Shown: positions 8,867 through 17,884, numbered from the stretch's first letter. The stretch is DNA of 46,023 bases from Clostridia bacterium (GCA_017936375.1 JAGBFR010000038.1:1-46023), one strand, 5' to 3'. Made by a program: numbers and translations. The notes: generated by a model not told the origin, from the letters alone.

Positions 8867-10708
8867 ATGCCCGCAGTACATCCCATGAATGCCGCCCGCC
8901 GCGTGCTGGCCGAGGTCTTTGGCTACAGCGCCTTCCGCCCGGGGCAGGAGAAGGTCATCGCCGCGACGCTCTCGGGCCGCGACGTGATGGCCGTCATGCC
9001 CACGGGCGCGGGCAAGTCGCTCTGCTATCAGATTCCCGCGCTGGTCATGGAGGGCGTGACCATCGTCGTTTCGCCCCTGATTTCGCTCATGCGCGATCAG
9101 GTCAACGCCCTCATTCAGAATGGCGTGCGCGCCGCCTATCTCAACAGCTCGCTCACCCCGCGCCAGCACATGCTCGCGCTGGATAACGCCCGCCGGGGCG
9201 TGTATAAGATCATCTACGTCGCGCCGGAGCGGCTGATGACCCCGTCCTTCCTGTCCTTTGCCAAGGAGGCGAGGATCGCGCAGATCGTCGTGGACGAGGC
9301 GCACTGCGTCTCCCAGTGGGGGCAGGATTTCCGCCCGGGCTATCTGCAGATCGCGCCGTTCATCGCCAGCCTGCCGGCGCGCCCGGTGGTGACCGCCTTC
9401 ACCGCGACGGCGACGGATACCGTCCGCCGGGACGTCATCCGCCTGCTGGGGCTTCAGAATCCCTACGGCGTGACGACGGGCTTTGACCGGCCGAATCTCT
9501 TCTTCGAGGTGCGCCGCCCGAAGGACAGGGACATGGCGCTGCTGCGCTTCGTGCGGGAGCATGAGGGGCAGAGCGGCGTGGTCTACTGCGCCACGCGAAA
9601 GGGCGTGGAGGAGGTCGCGCGCATGCTCTGCGACAATGGCGTGGACGCCGTGGGCTATCACGCCGGCATGAGCGACGAGGAGCGCGGCCGCGCGCAGGAG
9701 GAGTTTGTCGCCGATACCGCGCCGGTCATCGTCGCGACGAATGCCTTCGGCATGGGCATCGACAAGTCGAACGTCTCCTTCGTCGTCCATTACAACATGC
9801 CCAAGGACCTGGAGAGCTACTATCAGGAGGCGGGGCGCGCCGGGCGCGACGGCGAGGACGCGGTCTGCTGCCTGCTCTATCAGCCGTCGGATGTGCATCT
9901 TTGCAATTACCTCATCGAGCATTCCATGGAGGCCAGCGAGCTGGACGAGGAGACGCAGAAGGTCGTCCTCGAGCGCTCGCGCGAGCGCCTGCGCCAGATG
10001 ACGTACTACGCGACGACGGGCGGCTGCCTGCGCACGCGGATTCTGCAGTACTTCGGCGAGACGCCGGAGAAGCCCCGCTGCGGGAACTGCTCCTCCTGCA
10101 TGATGGAGCATGCCGAGCGCGACGTGACCCGCGAGGCGGGCATGATCGTCGCCTGCGTGCTGGCGATGAACGGGCGCTACGGCAAGGCGGCTGTGGCGAA
10201 GGTCCTCGCCGGGGCGAAGGACGAGCAGCTGCGCGCGCGGGGGCTTGACAAGCTCTCCTCCTACGGGTGCCTGAAGCACGAGGGCGAGGCGAATATCCGC
10301 GCGATGATCGACGAGCTCGTCATGAATGAGGCGCTGGAGGTCAGCGGCGGGCAGTATCCGCTGCTCAAGGCGGGCCCGCGCGCGAGGGAGACGCTCCTTG
10401 GCGACGAGCCGGTGCGCGTGGCATTTGCCGCGCCCGTGCCGGAGGAGAAGCGACGCCGCGTCAGCCCGAAGAAGACGGTCGACAAGGGCCTGCTCTCCCG
10501 GCTCATTGCGCTGCGCCGCAGCATCGCAGAGGAGCAGCATGTGCCGCCGTTCATCATCTTCACCAATGCGACGCTCAAGGACATGGCGCACAAGCAGCCG
10601 CGCACGCGGGCACAGATGCTGCGCGTAGACGGCGTGGGCGAGGGCAAGATGGCCCGCTACGGCGACGCCTTCCTGAGGGAGATCGATGACTATCTCGAAC
10701 GTGAATGA
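8867..10708 (+). CDS. recQ: ATP-dependent DNA helicase RecQ
   Basis: 613-aa 3'-5' superfamily 2 helicase for recombination and fork repair. Walker A PTGAGKS is at 45-51, the DEAH box at 143-146 followed by the aromatic-rich loop (SQWGQDFRPGY), and motif VI QEAGRAGRDG at 320-329. A four-cysteine zinc site follows (C387, C405, C408, C411), then a winged-helix RQC region and a C-terminal HRDC domain (about 535-612). This is the complete canonical RecQ layout. The ATG at 8867 follows AAGGAG by about 7 nt. The glycosyltransferase downstream starts 17 bp after its stop, with no terminator between, suggesting co-transcription. Confidence 0.96.
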   Translation: MPAVHPMNAARRVLAEVFGYSAFRPGQEKVIAATLSGRDVMAVMPTGAGKSLCYQIPALVMEGVTIVVSPLISLMRDQVNALIQNGVRAAYLNSSLTPRQHMLALDNARRGVYKIIYVAPERLMTPSFLSFAKEARIAQIVVDEAHCVSQWGQDFRPGYLQIAPFIASLPARPVVTAFTATATDTVRRDVIRLLGLQNPYGVTTGFDRPNLFFEVRRPKDRDMALLRFVREHEGQSGVVYCATRKGVEEVARMLCDNGVDAVGYHAGMSDEERGRAQEEFVADTAPVIVATNAFGMGIDKSNVSFVVHYNMPKDLESYYQEAGRAGRDGEDAVCCLLYQPSDVHLCNYLIEHSMEASELDEETQKVVLERSRERLRQMTYYATTGGCLRTRILQYFGETPEKPRCGNCSSCMMEHAERDVTREAGMIVACVLAMNGRYGKAAVAKVLAGAKDEQLRARGLDKLSSYGCLKHEGEANIRAMIDELVMNEALEVSGGQYPLLKAGPRARETLLGDEPVRVAFAAPVPEEKRRRVSPKKTVDKGLLSRLIALRRSIAEEQHVPPFIIFTNATLKDMAHKQPRTRAQMLRVDGVGEGKMARYGDAFLREIDDYLERE

Positions 10709-10725
10709 GAGGGGGATGCCCTTTG

Positions 10726-12198
10726 ATGAATAAAAAGTGCAGGCGGCTGCTCATCGCATCGGCAGGCTGCCTGCTCACGGCGGCGTGGCTGTTGCTGCTC
10801 TGCTCTCAGTGCTCGCCGCTGTTTCCGACGAATGTGTGGGGCGATGCGAACTGCCTGCTGACCGTCGGGCGCGTGATGCGCAGCGGCGGCGTGCTCTATC
10901 GCGATATCTATGAGCAGAAGGGGCCGACGCTCTATCTGATTCACGCCATCGCCGCGATGATCGACGGCGGCAGCTTCTTTGGCGTGTATGTGATGGAGGT
11001 GCTGTCCCTCGCGGCGGCGCTGTTTGCCGCCTTTAAGATCCTGCGCGCGCGCCTGTGCATGCGCGGCTCGCTGGCGGGCGTGGTGCTCCTCGGCGCGGGG
11101 CTGCTGGTGTGCACCGCCTTCATGCAGGGGGACAGCGCGGAGGAATTCTGCCTGCCGTACCTGCTGGGCGCGCTCTATGCCATGACGGCCTGCCTGGCGG
11201 AGGATGGCACGATGCGCCCGCGCGCGCTCTTTGCCTGCGGGCTGGCGGCGGGCATGGTCGCCACGATCAAGTACAGCATCCTCGGCCTGTTCGTCGGCCT
11301 GTGCCTTGCGGAGGGCGTCGCGGCCCTTCGCGCGGGCGGTATGCAGCGCGCGCTGCGCAGCGCGGGCGTGTTCCTTTCGGGCATGCTGCTGCCCATCGCC
11401 CTGTGGGTCGTGTATTTCGCGGAAAACGGCGCGATGGGGGATTTCTATACCGCCTATATCTACAACAATATCTTCCTCTACGACGCGCAGGAGGGGCTCT
11501 CCGCAGCCGCCGCTGCGAAGGCTGTGCTGCATTACCTCGCGGATAATGCCCTCTGGGTCGTCCCGGCGGCGCTGGGCGTGGTCTGCACCGCGCTGGATCG
11601 CGGGATGCGGGGGCAGGCGCGCCTCGGCGTGCTGCTGGCGGCGGCCTGCTCCGTGCTGGCGGTCTGCTTCCTCGGGCGGCTGTGGGTGTATTGCCCGCTG
11701 GTGCTCGGCGTGTTTGCGGTCTTTGGCCTGCGCGCGCTGCTGGAGCGCTTTGCCGTGTTCATGACGGCGCGCGGCCGGCTCTGGTACAGGCGCGGCACGC
11801 TGCCCGCCTGCGCGGCGCTGGCGCTGGCGCTTGCGCTTTTTGCCAGCCCGAATGCCTATCTGCGCGGGGAGAAGATGGAGAATCTGGCGCAGCACAGGCT
11901 CGCGCAGCACATCCCGGCGGGCGCGTCGCTGCTGCAGTACAGCCATCTGGACGACGGGCTCTACCTCGCGGCGGATACGCTGCCGCAGCAGAAGTACTTT
12001 GTCCGGCTGAATGTGGCCTATGACGACATGCGCGCGGAGCTCGACCGCTATGCGGCGGAGGCAATCCCGGAGTATGTGCTCGTCTCCTGGCGGCCGCTGC
12101 CGGAGCAGTTTGACCGCTATCAGCTGATCGCCGAGGACGCGGGCTATGACGACGAGGGGCGCGTCAACAAGGCGCTCTATCTCTACCGGAGGAAGTAA
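10726..12198 (+). CDS. GT-C fold membrane glycosyltransferase, GT39/ArnT-like
   Basis: 490-aa polytopic protein with about ten hydrophobic segments. The N-terminal extracytoplasmic loop holds WGDAN followed by LYRDIYEQKGPTLYLIHA. This DxxYEQKGP layout is typical of the dolichyl-phosphate-mannose/ArnT-like (GT39/GT83) families, which use polyprenyl-phosphate sugars to glycosylate proteins or envelope lipids. The C-terminal 90 residues are soluble and probably face outside. The acceptor and donor cannot be told. The ATG at 10726 is chosen because GAGGGGG lies 10 nt upstream. An ATG at 10705 overlaps the recQ stop and lacks a ribosome site. It forms an apparent operon with recQ upstream and the dehydrogenase 4 bp downstream. 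Confidence 0.75.
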   Translation: MNKKCRRLLIASAGCLLTAAWLLLLCSQCSPLFPTNVWGDANCLLTVGRVMRSGGVLYRDIYEQKGPTLYLIHAIAAMIDGGSFFGVYVMEVLSLAAALFAAFKILRARLCMRGSLAGVVLLGAGLLVCTAFMQGDSAEEFCLPYLLGALYAMTACLAEDGTMRPRALFACGLAAGMVATIKYSILGLFVGLCLAEGVAALRAGGMQRALRSAGVFLSGMLLPIALWVVYFAENGAMGDFYTAYIYNNIFLYDAQEGLSAAAAAKAVLHYLADNALWVVPAALGVVCTALDRGMRGQARLGVLLAAACSVLAVCFLGRLWVYCPLVLGVFAVFGLRALLERFAVFMTARGRLWYRRGTLPACAALALALALFASPNAYLRGEKMENLAQHRLAQHIPAGASLLQYSHLDDGLYLAADTLPQQKYFVRLNVAYDDMRAELDRYAAEAIPEYVLVSWRPLPEQFDRYQLIAEDAGYDDEGRVNKALYLYRRK

Positions 12199-12202
12199 GG
12201 CT

Positions 12203-13291
12203 ATGAATATGAGGTCGATGGACGGGGATGTGCGCGTCCCCGCCGGAGCGCTCCGCGCGTTCATGGAGCGCGCGTTTGCAGCCGAGGGCTTTGCTGCGGA
12301 GCAGGCGGCGCAGATCGCCGATGTGCTCATGCAGGCGGATCTCTTTGGCATCGAGAGCCACGGCGCGCAGCGCATGATGTACTATCACAGGAATATCGCC
12401 TCCGGCAGCGCCGTTGTGGGCGCGGAGCCGGAGATTCTGCGGCAGACGCCCGTCTCTGCGCTGGTGGACGGGCATTTTGCCATGGGCCATCTCGCCGCGC
12501 GCATGGGCATGCAGCTGGCGATCGACAAGGCGAAGGCGGCGGGCGTGGGCATCTGCGCCGTGCGCAATTCCTCGCATTACGGCATCGCGGGCTATTACAC
12601 GCTGATGGCGGCGCGCGAGGGGCTGGCGGCCTTCTCCATGACCAATACCGGCCCGATCATGACGCCGACCTTCGGCGTGGAGATGATGCTGGGCACCAAT
12701 CCCATCGCCTTCTGCATGCCGGCGGATCCCGTGCCCTTCTGGTTTGACGCGTCGACGACGGTCGTCACCCTCGGTAAGGTCGAGGTGCATGCCAAGCGCG
12801 GGCGCGTGATGCCGGAGGGCTGGACCATCGGCGCGGACGGGCAGCCCTGCCGCGACGCGCAGAGGATGAATGATTCCATTCTCGCGGGCGAGATGGGCGG
12901 CATCCTGCCCCTCGGCGGCGCGGGGGAGACGCTCGGCGGGCACAAGGGCTACGGCCTTGGCGTCATGGTCGAGGCGCTCACCGGCGTGCTCGCGCAGGGG
13001 CTGACCGCGCCGGATATGCAGGGCGCGCACGGCGACCACACCTGCCACTTCTTTATGGCGTTTGATCCGGCGATGTTCGGCGACGCAGGGGAGATCCGCG
13101 CGGGCATGAGCCGCTACCTTGCCCGCCTGCGGGAGAGCGAGCGGGCCCCGGGCTGCGCGCGCATCTATACCCCGGGCGAAAAGGCCTTTGCCGCGCAGCA
13201 GGACAGGCTGGAGCGCGGCGTCCCTGTGGAGAATAAGACCCTCGCCGAGCTGCGGCAGATTGCATCGGAGCTGGGCATTGAGGGGATTTGA
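12203..13291 (+). CDS. Ldh2/MDH2-type NAD(P)-dependent oxidoreductase
   Basis: 362-aa member of the malate/L-lactate dehydrogenase 2 family (with YlbC/AllD, YiaK/DlgD and ComC), unrelated to Rossmann LDH. Family marks are SHG with His53, RNSSHYG (121-127, catalytic-type His125), PTFG followed by GTNPIAF (164-170), and GHKGYGLGVMVEALTG. It interconverts a 2-hydroxy acid and a 2-oxo acid with NAD(P). The exact substrate (malate, lactate, ureidoglycolate, diketogulonate or sulfolactate) is unknown. GGAGGA lies 9 nt before the ATG, 4 bp after the upstream stop. It is convergent with a TRAP-type permease. In E. coli yiaK sits beside the yiaMNO TRAP transporter, so a shared organic-acid substrate is a reasonable inference. 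Confidence 0.88.
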   Translation: MNMRSMDGDVRVPAGALRAFMERAFAAEGFAAEQAAQIADVLMQADLFGIESHGAQRMMYYHRNIASGSAVVGAEPEILRQTPVSALVDGHFAMGHLAARMGMQLAIDKAKAAGVGICAVRNSSHYGIAGYYTLMAAREGLAAFSMTNTGPIMTPTFGVEMMLGTNPIAFCMPADPVPFWFDASTTVVTLGKVEVHAKRGRVMPEGWTIGADGQPCRDAQRMNDSILAGEMGGILPLGGAGETLGGHKGYGLGVMVEALTGVLAQGLTAPDMQGAHGDHTCHFFMAFDPAMFGDAGEIRAGMSRYLARLRESERAPGCARIYTPGEKAFAAQQDRLERGVPVENKTLAELRQIASELGIEGI

Positions 13292-13348
13292 GCATCTAAG
13301 CGGTTCGTAAGCGATGCGGAATGTCCGGAGATTGCTGCACATAAATCA

Positions 13349-13382
13349 ATCACCCCCGGAGTGTTCTTGCTCCGGGGGTGAT
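13349..13382. terminator. bidirectional hairpin between convergent genes
   Basis: A 13-bp perfect stem, ATCACCCCCGGAG/CTCCGGGGGTGAT, has an 8-nt loop and lies between the dehydrogenase (+) and the small membrane gene (-). Flanking T-runs are weak on both strands. Confidence 0.7.
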
Positions 13383-13394
13383 GTGCTGATTGAG

Positions 13395-13664
13395 TTACTT
13401 GTTCTTGCCGCCGGTCAGCGCCATCTCGCCGCCCAGATACATGGCGACGAGGCCCAGCAGCACGAGGAGGGTGGTCATATAGACCAGCACCGGGATGTAC
13501 TGCTTGTAGATGAAGGTGCAGATCGCCGCGGCGGTATCGCCGCCGATGACCAGCGCAGCCATGTAGCCAAAGAAGGTCAGGCCGCCGCCGAAGAGGCTGA
13601 TCATGATGCCCCAGCCGAAGACGGTCTTGAGCGCGTTGGAGAGCTTTTTCATATTCTCTTTCAT
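13395..13664 (-). CDS. small membrane protein paired with TRAP-type permease
   Basis: 89-aa protein with two hydrophobic spans (about 15-40 and 55-80). It has conserved-looking GWGIMISLFGGGLTFFGY and a short C-terminal tail. It is too small for a normal four-helix DctQ small permease (about 160 aa). The start follows AAGGAGG by 7 nt, and that site overlaps the region just after the permease stop; the gap is 12 bp, so the two are translated from one message. It is most likely an accessory or reduced small subunit of the transporter. I do not recognise a named family. Confidence 0.7.
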   Translation of the reverse strand: MKENMKKLSNALKTVFGWGIMISLFGGGLTFFGYMAALVIGGDTAAAICTFIYKQYIPVLVYMTTLLVLLGLVAMYLGGEMALTGGKNK

Positions 13665-13676
13665 GGTAATGCCTCC

Positions 13677-15035
13677 TTACAGGCCGAGGATCGGCAGCCA
13701 GCCCATCAGCACGACCACCTGCATCAGGAACTGACCGGCAACCCACCAGAGGTTATTCTTGAAGGTTTTGCCGAAATCGGACTCCGCCAGCGTCATGCCG
13801 GCGTACATGCCCAGGCCAAGCGGCGGGGTGATGCCGCACATGACGCCGCAGATGCACGGGAGCATTGCCGCGGCGAGCAGAGGATCGACGCCCACGGAGG
13901 CGAGGGTGGTGATGAAGGTCGGTCCGAAGATGACGACCAGCGAGGAGCCCGGGATCACCATGCCCAGGAAGCAGGTCAGCAGGCAGATGAAGACGACCAT
14001 GCCCAGACGGGAGAAATTCATGGAGACGATGAAGGCCTCCATCTCCTCGGCGACGTTCATGTCCTTGAACAGGCCGCCGATCATGTAGCCGATGACGCAC
14101 ACGCCGATGGCCGGAGAGATGGACTTCACGCCGTCGGCGAACATCTTCGCCATGCGCTTGGGCGCGATCATGGACTTATCCGGCGCGATCAGGCAGGCGT
14201 AGATGGACGCGATGCCCGCGATGAAGAGCAGCAGGGAGGAGGAGAAGTACTTCGCGCCCTGCGCGCCGAGGCGCGCGGTGAAGAAGCTCTCCTTGAACAG
14301 ATAATCCAGCAGGAACGGCAGCAGGATGATGACCGGCAACAGCAGGCCCTGCCAGCCCTCGCGCAGCACCTTACGCAGATCCGGCAGATCCTCCTTGGCC
14401 ATCGGCCTGACATGGTAGTACTTGCAGAAGCCCCAGACCGTCAGAAGGCGCTGGATGACGAACCAGATGGAGATGCCCCAGAGGATGATCCAGAACTGGC
14501 CGGTGGTTATGTTCATCGCCGGATACAGCGCGGTGAAGGCGCCGAGCGCGGCGACGATGTTGGAGGACGGGGGAATCATGTTGCCCAGATAGCTGGAATT
14601 GCTCTCGACATTGGCGGCGAGCTCGCGCGGGAAGCCGGACTTGATCATCGCGGGGATGGTCAGCGTGCCGGTGGCCATGACGTTGCCGGGGCCGCTGCCG
14701 CTGAGCGCGCCCATGAAGCTGCTGGCGATGACGGAGACATAGCCGGCGCCGCCCGTCACGCGGCCGAGCAGGGAGAGGATGATCGCTACGCAGGAATCGA
14801 TGATCTTCGTCTTCGTCAGGATGATGGACATGGCGACGAAGGCGGTCATCGAATAGAGCAGGCTGGTGGACAGGCCGGTATGGATGTAGCTGAACACATT
14901 GCCCCAGGTACCGGTGATTGTCAGCAGGATGATAAAGCTCAGCAGCACAGCCTCGTAGACCGGCCGCTTCATCAGCGCGAACCAGATGGCGATAACGCCC
15001 AGCATGACGCCCAGATAGATAAATGCGGAAGGCAT
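13677..15035 (-). CDS. TRAP transporter large permease (DctM-like)
   Basis: 452-aa polytopic protein of the DctM/ion-transporter superfamily with about 12 membrane spans. Diagnostic segments are FMGALSGSGPGNVMATGTLT, then SNSSYLGNMIPPSSN in the first half. The matching inverted-repeat segment in the second half is IPGSSLVVIFGPTF...CGITPPLGLGMYAGM. It would carry an organic acid with Na+ or H+. AAGGAGG precedes the ATG by 7 nt. No substrate-binding protein (DctP or TAXI) gene is nearby, which is odd for TRAP systems. The LysR gene diverges from it across a 215-bp gap and is the likely regulator. Confidence 0.85.
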   Translation of the reverse strand: MPSAFIYLGVMLGVIAIWFALMKRPVYEAVLLSFIILLTITGTWGNVFSYIHTGLSTSLLYSMTAFVAMSIILTKTKIIDSCVAIILSLLGRVTGGAGYVSVIASSFMGALSGSGPGNVMATGTLTIPAMIKSGFPRELAANVESNSSYLGNMIPPSSNIVAALGAFTALYPAMNITTGQFWIILWGISIWFVIQRLLTVWGFCKYYHVRPMAKEDLPDLRKVLREGWQGLLLPVIILLPFLLDYLFKESFFTARLGAQGAKYFSSSLLLFIAGIASIYACLIAPDKSMIAPKRMAKMFADGVKSISPAIGVCVIGYMIGGLFKDMNVAEEMEAFIVSMNFSRLGMVVFICLLTCFLGMVIPGSSLVVIFGPTFITTLASVGVDPLLAAAMLPCICGVMCGITPPLGLGMYAGMTLAESDFGKTFKNNLWWVAGQFLMQVVVLMGWLPILGL

Positions 15036-15091
15036 CGTGACTCCTCCTTGTTATTCTGTCGTGGTTATAGAGAGTATTCTTAACGGGTTAT

Positions 15092-15120
15092 ATTATGCCG
15101 GAGAATCGGCGTTTTGTCAA
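15092..15120 (-). promoter_or_regulatory. promoter of the TRAP permease operon
   Basis: On the minus strand: TTGACA (complement of 15115-15120), a 17-bp spacer and CATAAT (complement of 15092-15097). It lies in the permease-lysR divergent gap, where LysR proteins normally bind. Confidence 0.78.
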
Positions 15121-15250
15121 GCCCTAAAGCCGCGATTTTTGCCGAATTCAGCGGAGAAAAACATATTTCTTGCATCTTTGTCCGATTGAGAGTAAACTAC
15201 TTGAAGAATCATCCGGGCCATGCGCCCGTTTATCCGCGAGGAGGTACCCC

Positions 15251-16162
15251 ATGAATCAGCGCCAGATGCATTACGCCCTGACCGTTGCCCGCTGCCGCAG
15301 CTTTTCCCAGGCGGCGGAGGAGCTGGAGGTCTCCCAGCCTGCGCTCAGCAAGCAGATCATCAGCCTCGAGCAGGAGCTGGGCGTGCGCCTGTTTGACCGC
15401 GCGACCACGCCGGTCACGCTGACCCCGGCGGGCGAGGTCTTCATTCGCAGGGCGGGCCGCCTGCTGAGCGAGGAGGACGAGCTCGTGCGCGCAATGGAGC
15501 GCTTCCGCACGGGGGAGAGCGGGCGGCTGACCATCGGCATCGCGCCCTCCCGCAGCCCGTATCTGACGCCGCCGCTGCTGCTCGCGCTGCGCGCGCAGTT
15601 CCCGGGGCTGCAGTTTGTCCTCTGCGAGAGCAACAGCACGCAGCTGCACAAGGGGATTCTCGAGGGGCAGTACGACTTTGCGATCATGAATCTGCCGGTG
15701 GACGAGAGCCAGCTGGAGGCGATCCCGCTGGAGAAGGATACGCTCGTCCTCGCCGTGCCGCGCGCCATGCTGCCCCTGATCGGGCGCGATGAGGCTGCGC
15801 AGGAGGCGATCCCGCTGGAGGCCTGCGGCGCGCTGCCGTTTATCGCGCTGAGCCAGGGGCAGGAGCTGCGCCGCCTCTTTGATAAGCTCTGCACCCTTTC
15901 CGGCGCGCAGATCACGATCGGCGCGGAGGTCGTGAGCATCTCCACGGCGTGGGCGCTGGTGCAGGCGGGCGTGGGCGCTGCCGTCCTTCCGCGGCAGATG
16001 ATCGACGCGGAGGGCAGCGCGGAGGCCGTCCTCTTCCCGCTCGAGCAGAGCACCTATACCCGCCAGCCTGCGATCATCACCCGCCGCGGGCAGGAGCGCT
16101 CGGCCTATGCCGCCGCCGCCATTGAGCTGCTGACCGGGCGCGGCGTGGAGAATCGCGCATGA
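15251..16162 (+). CDS. LysR family transcriptional regulator
   Basis: 303-aa regulator. The N-terminal winged helix-turn-helix (1-60) contains RSFSQAAEELEVSQPALSKQIISLEQELGVRLFDR. The periplasmic-binding-protein-like effector domain spans about 90-295 (GRLTIGIAPSRSPYLTP...). The ATG at 15251 follows a perfect AGGAGGT by 5 nt; in-frame codons upstream to 15170 lack the family start and are rejected. It diverges from the TRAP permease gene, the classic LysR arrangement, so it probably controls that operon in response to the transported acid. Its stop overlaps the MATE start by 4 bp (ATGA), so the exporter is under the same control. Confidence 0.93.
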   Translation: MNQRQMHYALTVARCRSFSQAAEELEVSQPALSKQIISLEQELGVRLFDRATTPVTLTPAGEVFIRRAGRLLSEEDELVRAMERFRTGESGRLTIGIAPSRSPYLTPPLLLALRAQFPGLQFVLCESNSTQLHKGILEGQYDFAIMNLPVDESQLEAIPLEKDTLVLAVPRAMLPLIGRDEAAQEAIPLEACGALPFIALSQGQELRRLFDKLCTLSGAQITIGAEVVSISTAWALVQAGVGAAVLPRQMIDAEGSAEAVLFPLEQSTYTRQPAIITRRGQERSAYAAAAIELLTGRGVENRA

Positions 16163-17487
16163 GAAAGATGACGCAGGGCAGCATCGCGCGCCATCTGCTG
16201 GCCTATGCGCTGCCGCTGATTCTGGGCAATTTCTTCCAATTGACATACAATGCGGTCGACTCGATCGTCATCGGCAGATTCGCCGGGGAGCGCGCGCTGG
16301 CGGCGGTCAGCGCGGCAAATCCCGTGATGACGATCGTGATCCTCGGCGTTTCCGGCATATCGCTGGGCGCGTCGGTGCTCATGAGCCGCTTCTACGGCGC
16401 GGGGGATGAGGATGCGCTGCGGCGCGAGGCGGCGACGACGATCGTCTTCGGCTTCTTCGCTTCGATTGCGGTCTTCGTGCCGGGGCTTTTGCTCAGCGGG
16501 CATATCCTTTCGCTCCTGCGTGTCCCGGCTGAGATCCTGCCGACGGCGAAAACCTACCTGCGCATCATTTTCATCGGCTTCCTCTTCACCTTCCAGTATA
16601 ATATCCTCGCCGCTGCGCTGCGCAGCATCGGCGATTCGCGCGCGCCGGTCGTCTTTCTCGCGGCGAGCTCCGTGCTCAATGCGCTGCTGGATGTGCTCTT
16701 TGTCGCCGGCTTGGGCTGGGGCGCGGCGGGCGCGGGCACAGCGACGGTCATCGCGGCGGCGGTGAGCGCGCTGCTCTGCGCGGCGTATATCAATAAGAAG
16801 GTACCGCTCCTTCGCCTCACCCCGGCGCAGCTGCGGGTGGACAGGGCGCTCCTCGCCGAGACGATCCGCACCGGCGGCGTCACCGCGCTGCAGCAGGCCT
16901 GTCAGCCCGTGGGCAAGGTGCTCATTCAGAGCGTCATCAACGCGCAGGGCGTGGCGATGATCGCGGCGTTCAATGCTGTCACCCGTGTGGACGACTTTGC
17001 CTGCATCCCGGAGCAGAGCATCGGCGCGGCGATGATGACCTGCATCGCGCAGAATCGCGGCGCGGGGGAGAAGGCGCGCGTGCGCGAGACGCTGCGGCGC
17101 GGCATGGCGATTGAGCTGTGCTACGGCGTGATGATCTGCGTGGTGACGCTCCTCGTGCGCACGCCGGTCATGCGCCTCTTTGCCGCGCAGGACAGTGCGG
17201 ACATGGTGCGCACCGGCGTGGATTATCTGTCGCTGATGGCGTTTTTCTACATCCTGCCCGGCCTGACCAACGGCATACAGGGCTATTTCCGCGGCATGGG
17301 CGAGATGAAGACGACCCTTGCCGCGACGGCGATCCAGATTTCCATCCGCGCGCTGGTGGTGTGGCTGCTCGTCCCGCGCGTGGGCCTTTCCGGCGCGGCT
17401 GTCGCCTGCGCGCTGGGCTGGAGCGTGATGATGGTCTTTACCTTCCTGCGCTGGCGGACGGTTTCGCGCAGGTATGAGGACGCATGA
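16159..17487 (+). CDS. MATE family efflux transporter
   Basis: 442-aa, 12-span Na+ or H+ coupled multidrug/toxin exporter. It starts with the family pattern SIARHLLAYALPLILGNFFQLTYNAVDSIVIGRF, and has the mid-protein repeat LRSIGDSRAPVVFLAASSVLNALLDVLFV and the second-half QGYFRGMGEMKTT. It is translationally coupled to lysR by an ATGA overlap. The substrate is unknown; coupling to the LysR/TRAP locus could mean export of a related metabolite. A second MATE gene of a different subgroup lies at 28268-29635. Confidence 0.93.
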   Translation: MRKMTQGSIARHLLAYALPLILGNFFQLTYNAVDSIVIGRFAGERALAAVSAANPVMTIVILGVSGISLGASVLMSRFYGAGDEDALRREAATTIVFGFFASIAVFVPGLLLSGHILSLLRVPAEILPTAKTYLRIIFIGFLFTFQYNILAAALRSIGDSRAPVVFLAASSVLNALLDVLFVAGLGWGAAGAGTATVIAAAVSALLCAAYINKKVPLLRLTPAQLRVDRALLAETIRTGGVTALQQACQPVGKVLIQSVINAQGVAMIAAFNAVTRVDDFACIPEQSIGAAMMTCIAQNRGAGEKARVRETLRRGMAIELCYGVMICVVTLLVRTPVMRLFAAQDSADMVRTGVDYLSLMAFFYILPGLTNGIQGYFRGMGEMKTTLAATAIQISIRALVVWLLVPRVGLSGAAVACALGWSVMMVFTFLRWRTVSRRYEDA

Positions 17488-17493
17488 GTGCAT

Positions 17494-17550
17494 ACAGAAA
17501 CCCCCGCTTCCCGACCGGATCAGACCGGCAGGAGGCGGGGGTTGTTTATG
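17494..17550. repeat. direct repeat copy 1, also a bidirectional terminator
   Basis: 57 bp nearly identical to 19777-19836; the other copy differs only by three single-base insertions. It contains a 13-bp hairpin, AACCCCCGCTTCC (17499-17511) with GGAGGCGGGGGTT (17531-17543), followed by TTGTTTA, and so ends the MATE transcript. On the other strand it ends the Cro/C1 gene, whose stop codon (17546-17548) lies inside the repeat. Confidence 0.85.
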
Positions 17551-17884
17551 TTTGGTCGGCTGCGGTTCGGCAGCTGTTTTTTGATTTGTAAATCAGGTAA
17601 TTCATGTAGCTTTCCAGTTCGCTGAGCTGATCGGAAGGAAAGGAAGATGGAATACGGAGAACAATTTGATTGGATGCGGCGCCGGGATTGTCGGTGACGC
17701 CGAGCAGGTAATCGACGGTGACATGGAAGTATCCGGCGATCAGAATCTTGATGGCGTCCGGCGGTTCGCTTTTATCCCGTTCATAGGATGAAATGGAGTG
17801 CTTATTGATATTGAGAATGCCAGCGAGTTCGTCCTGAGTGAGGCCTGCGTCTTTGCGTAACTCCTGTAATCGCTCTCCAATCAT
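17546..17884 (-). CDS. Cro/C1-type helix-turn-helix repressor
   Basis: 112-aa regulator. The XRE DNA-binding domain fills residues 1-66 (IGERLQELRKDAGLTQDELAGILNINKHSISSYERDKSEP), followed by YFHVTVDYLLG. A short C-terminal part (70-112) may dimerise. The ATG at 17884 is preferred over one at 17893 because AAGGA directly abuts the latter, while it gives the former a 9-nt spacing. It diverges from the zinc-ribbon gene. Its own TATAAT (complement of 17915-17920) is overlapped by a TAGAA-N5-TTCTA dyad, and the second identical dyad sits at the start of the divergent promoter. The repressor therefore probably controls both itself and the island genes. Confidence 0.87.
   Translation of the reverse strand: MIGERLQELRKDAGLTQDELAGILNINKHSISSYERDKSEPPDAIKILIAGYFHVTVDYLLGVTDNPGAASNQIVLRIPSSFPSDQLSELESYMNYLIYKSKNSCRTAADQT

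Noticed and set aside
13314-15083. 589-codon plus-strand frame opposite the TRAP permease genes
   Set aside because: It is a shadow of two well-supported minus-strand membrane genes, His/Asp/Gln-rich, with no start signals.
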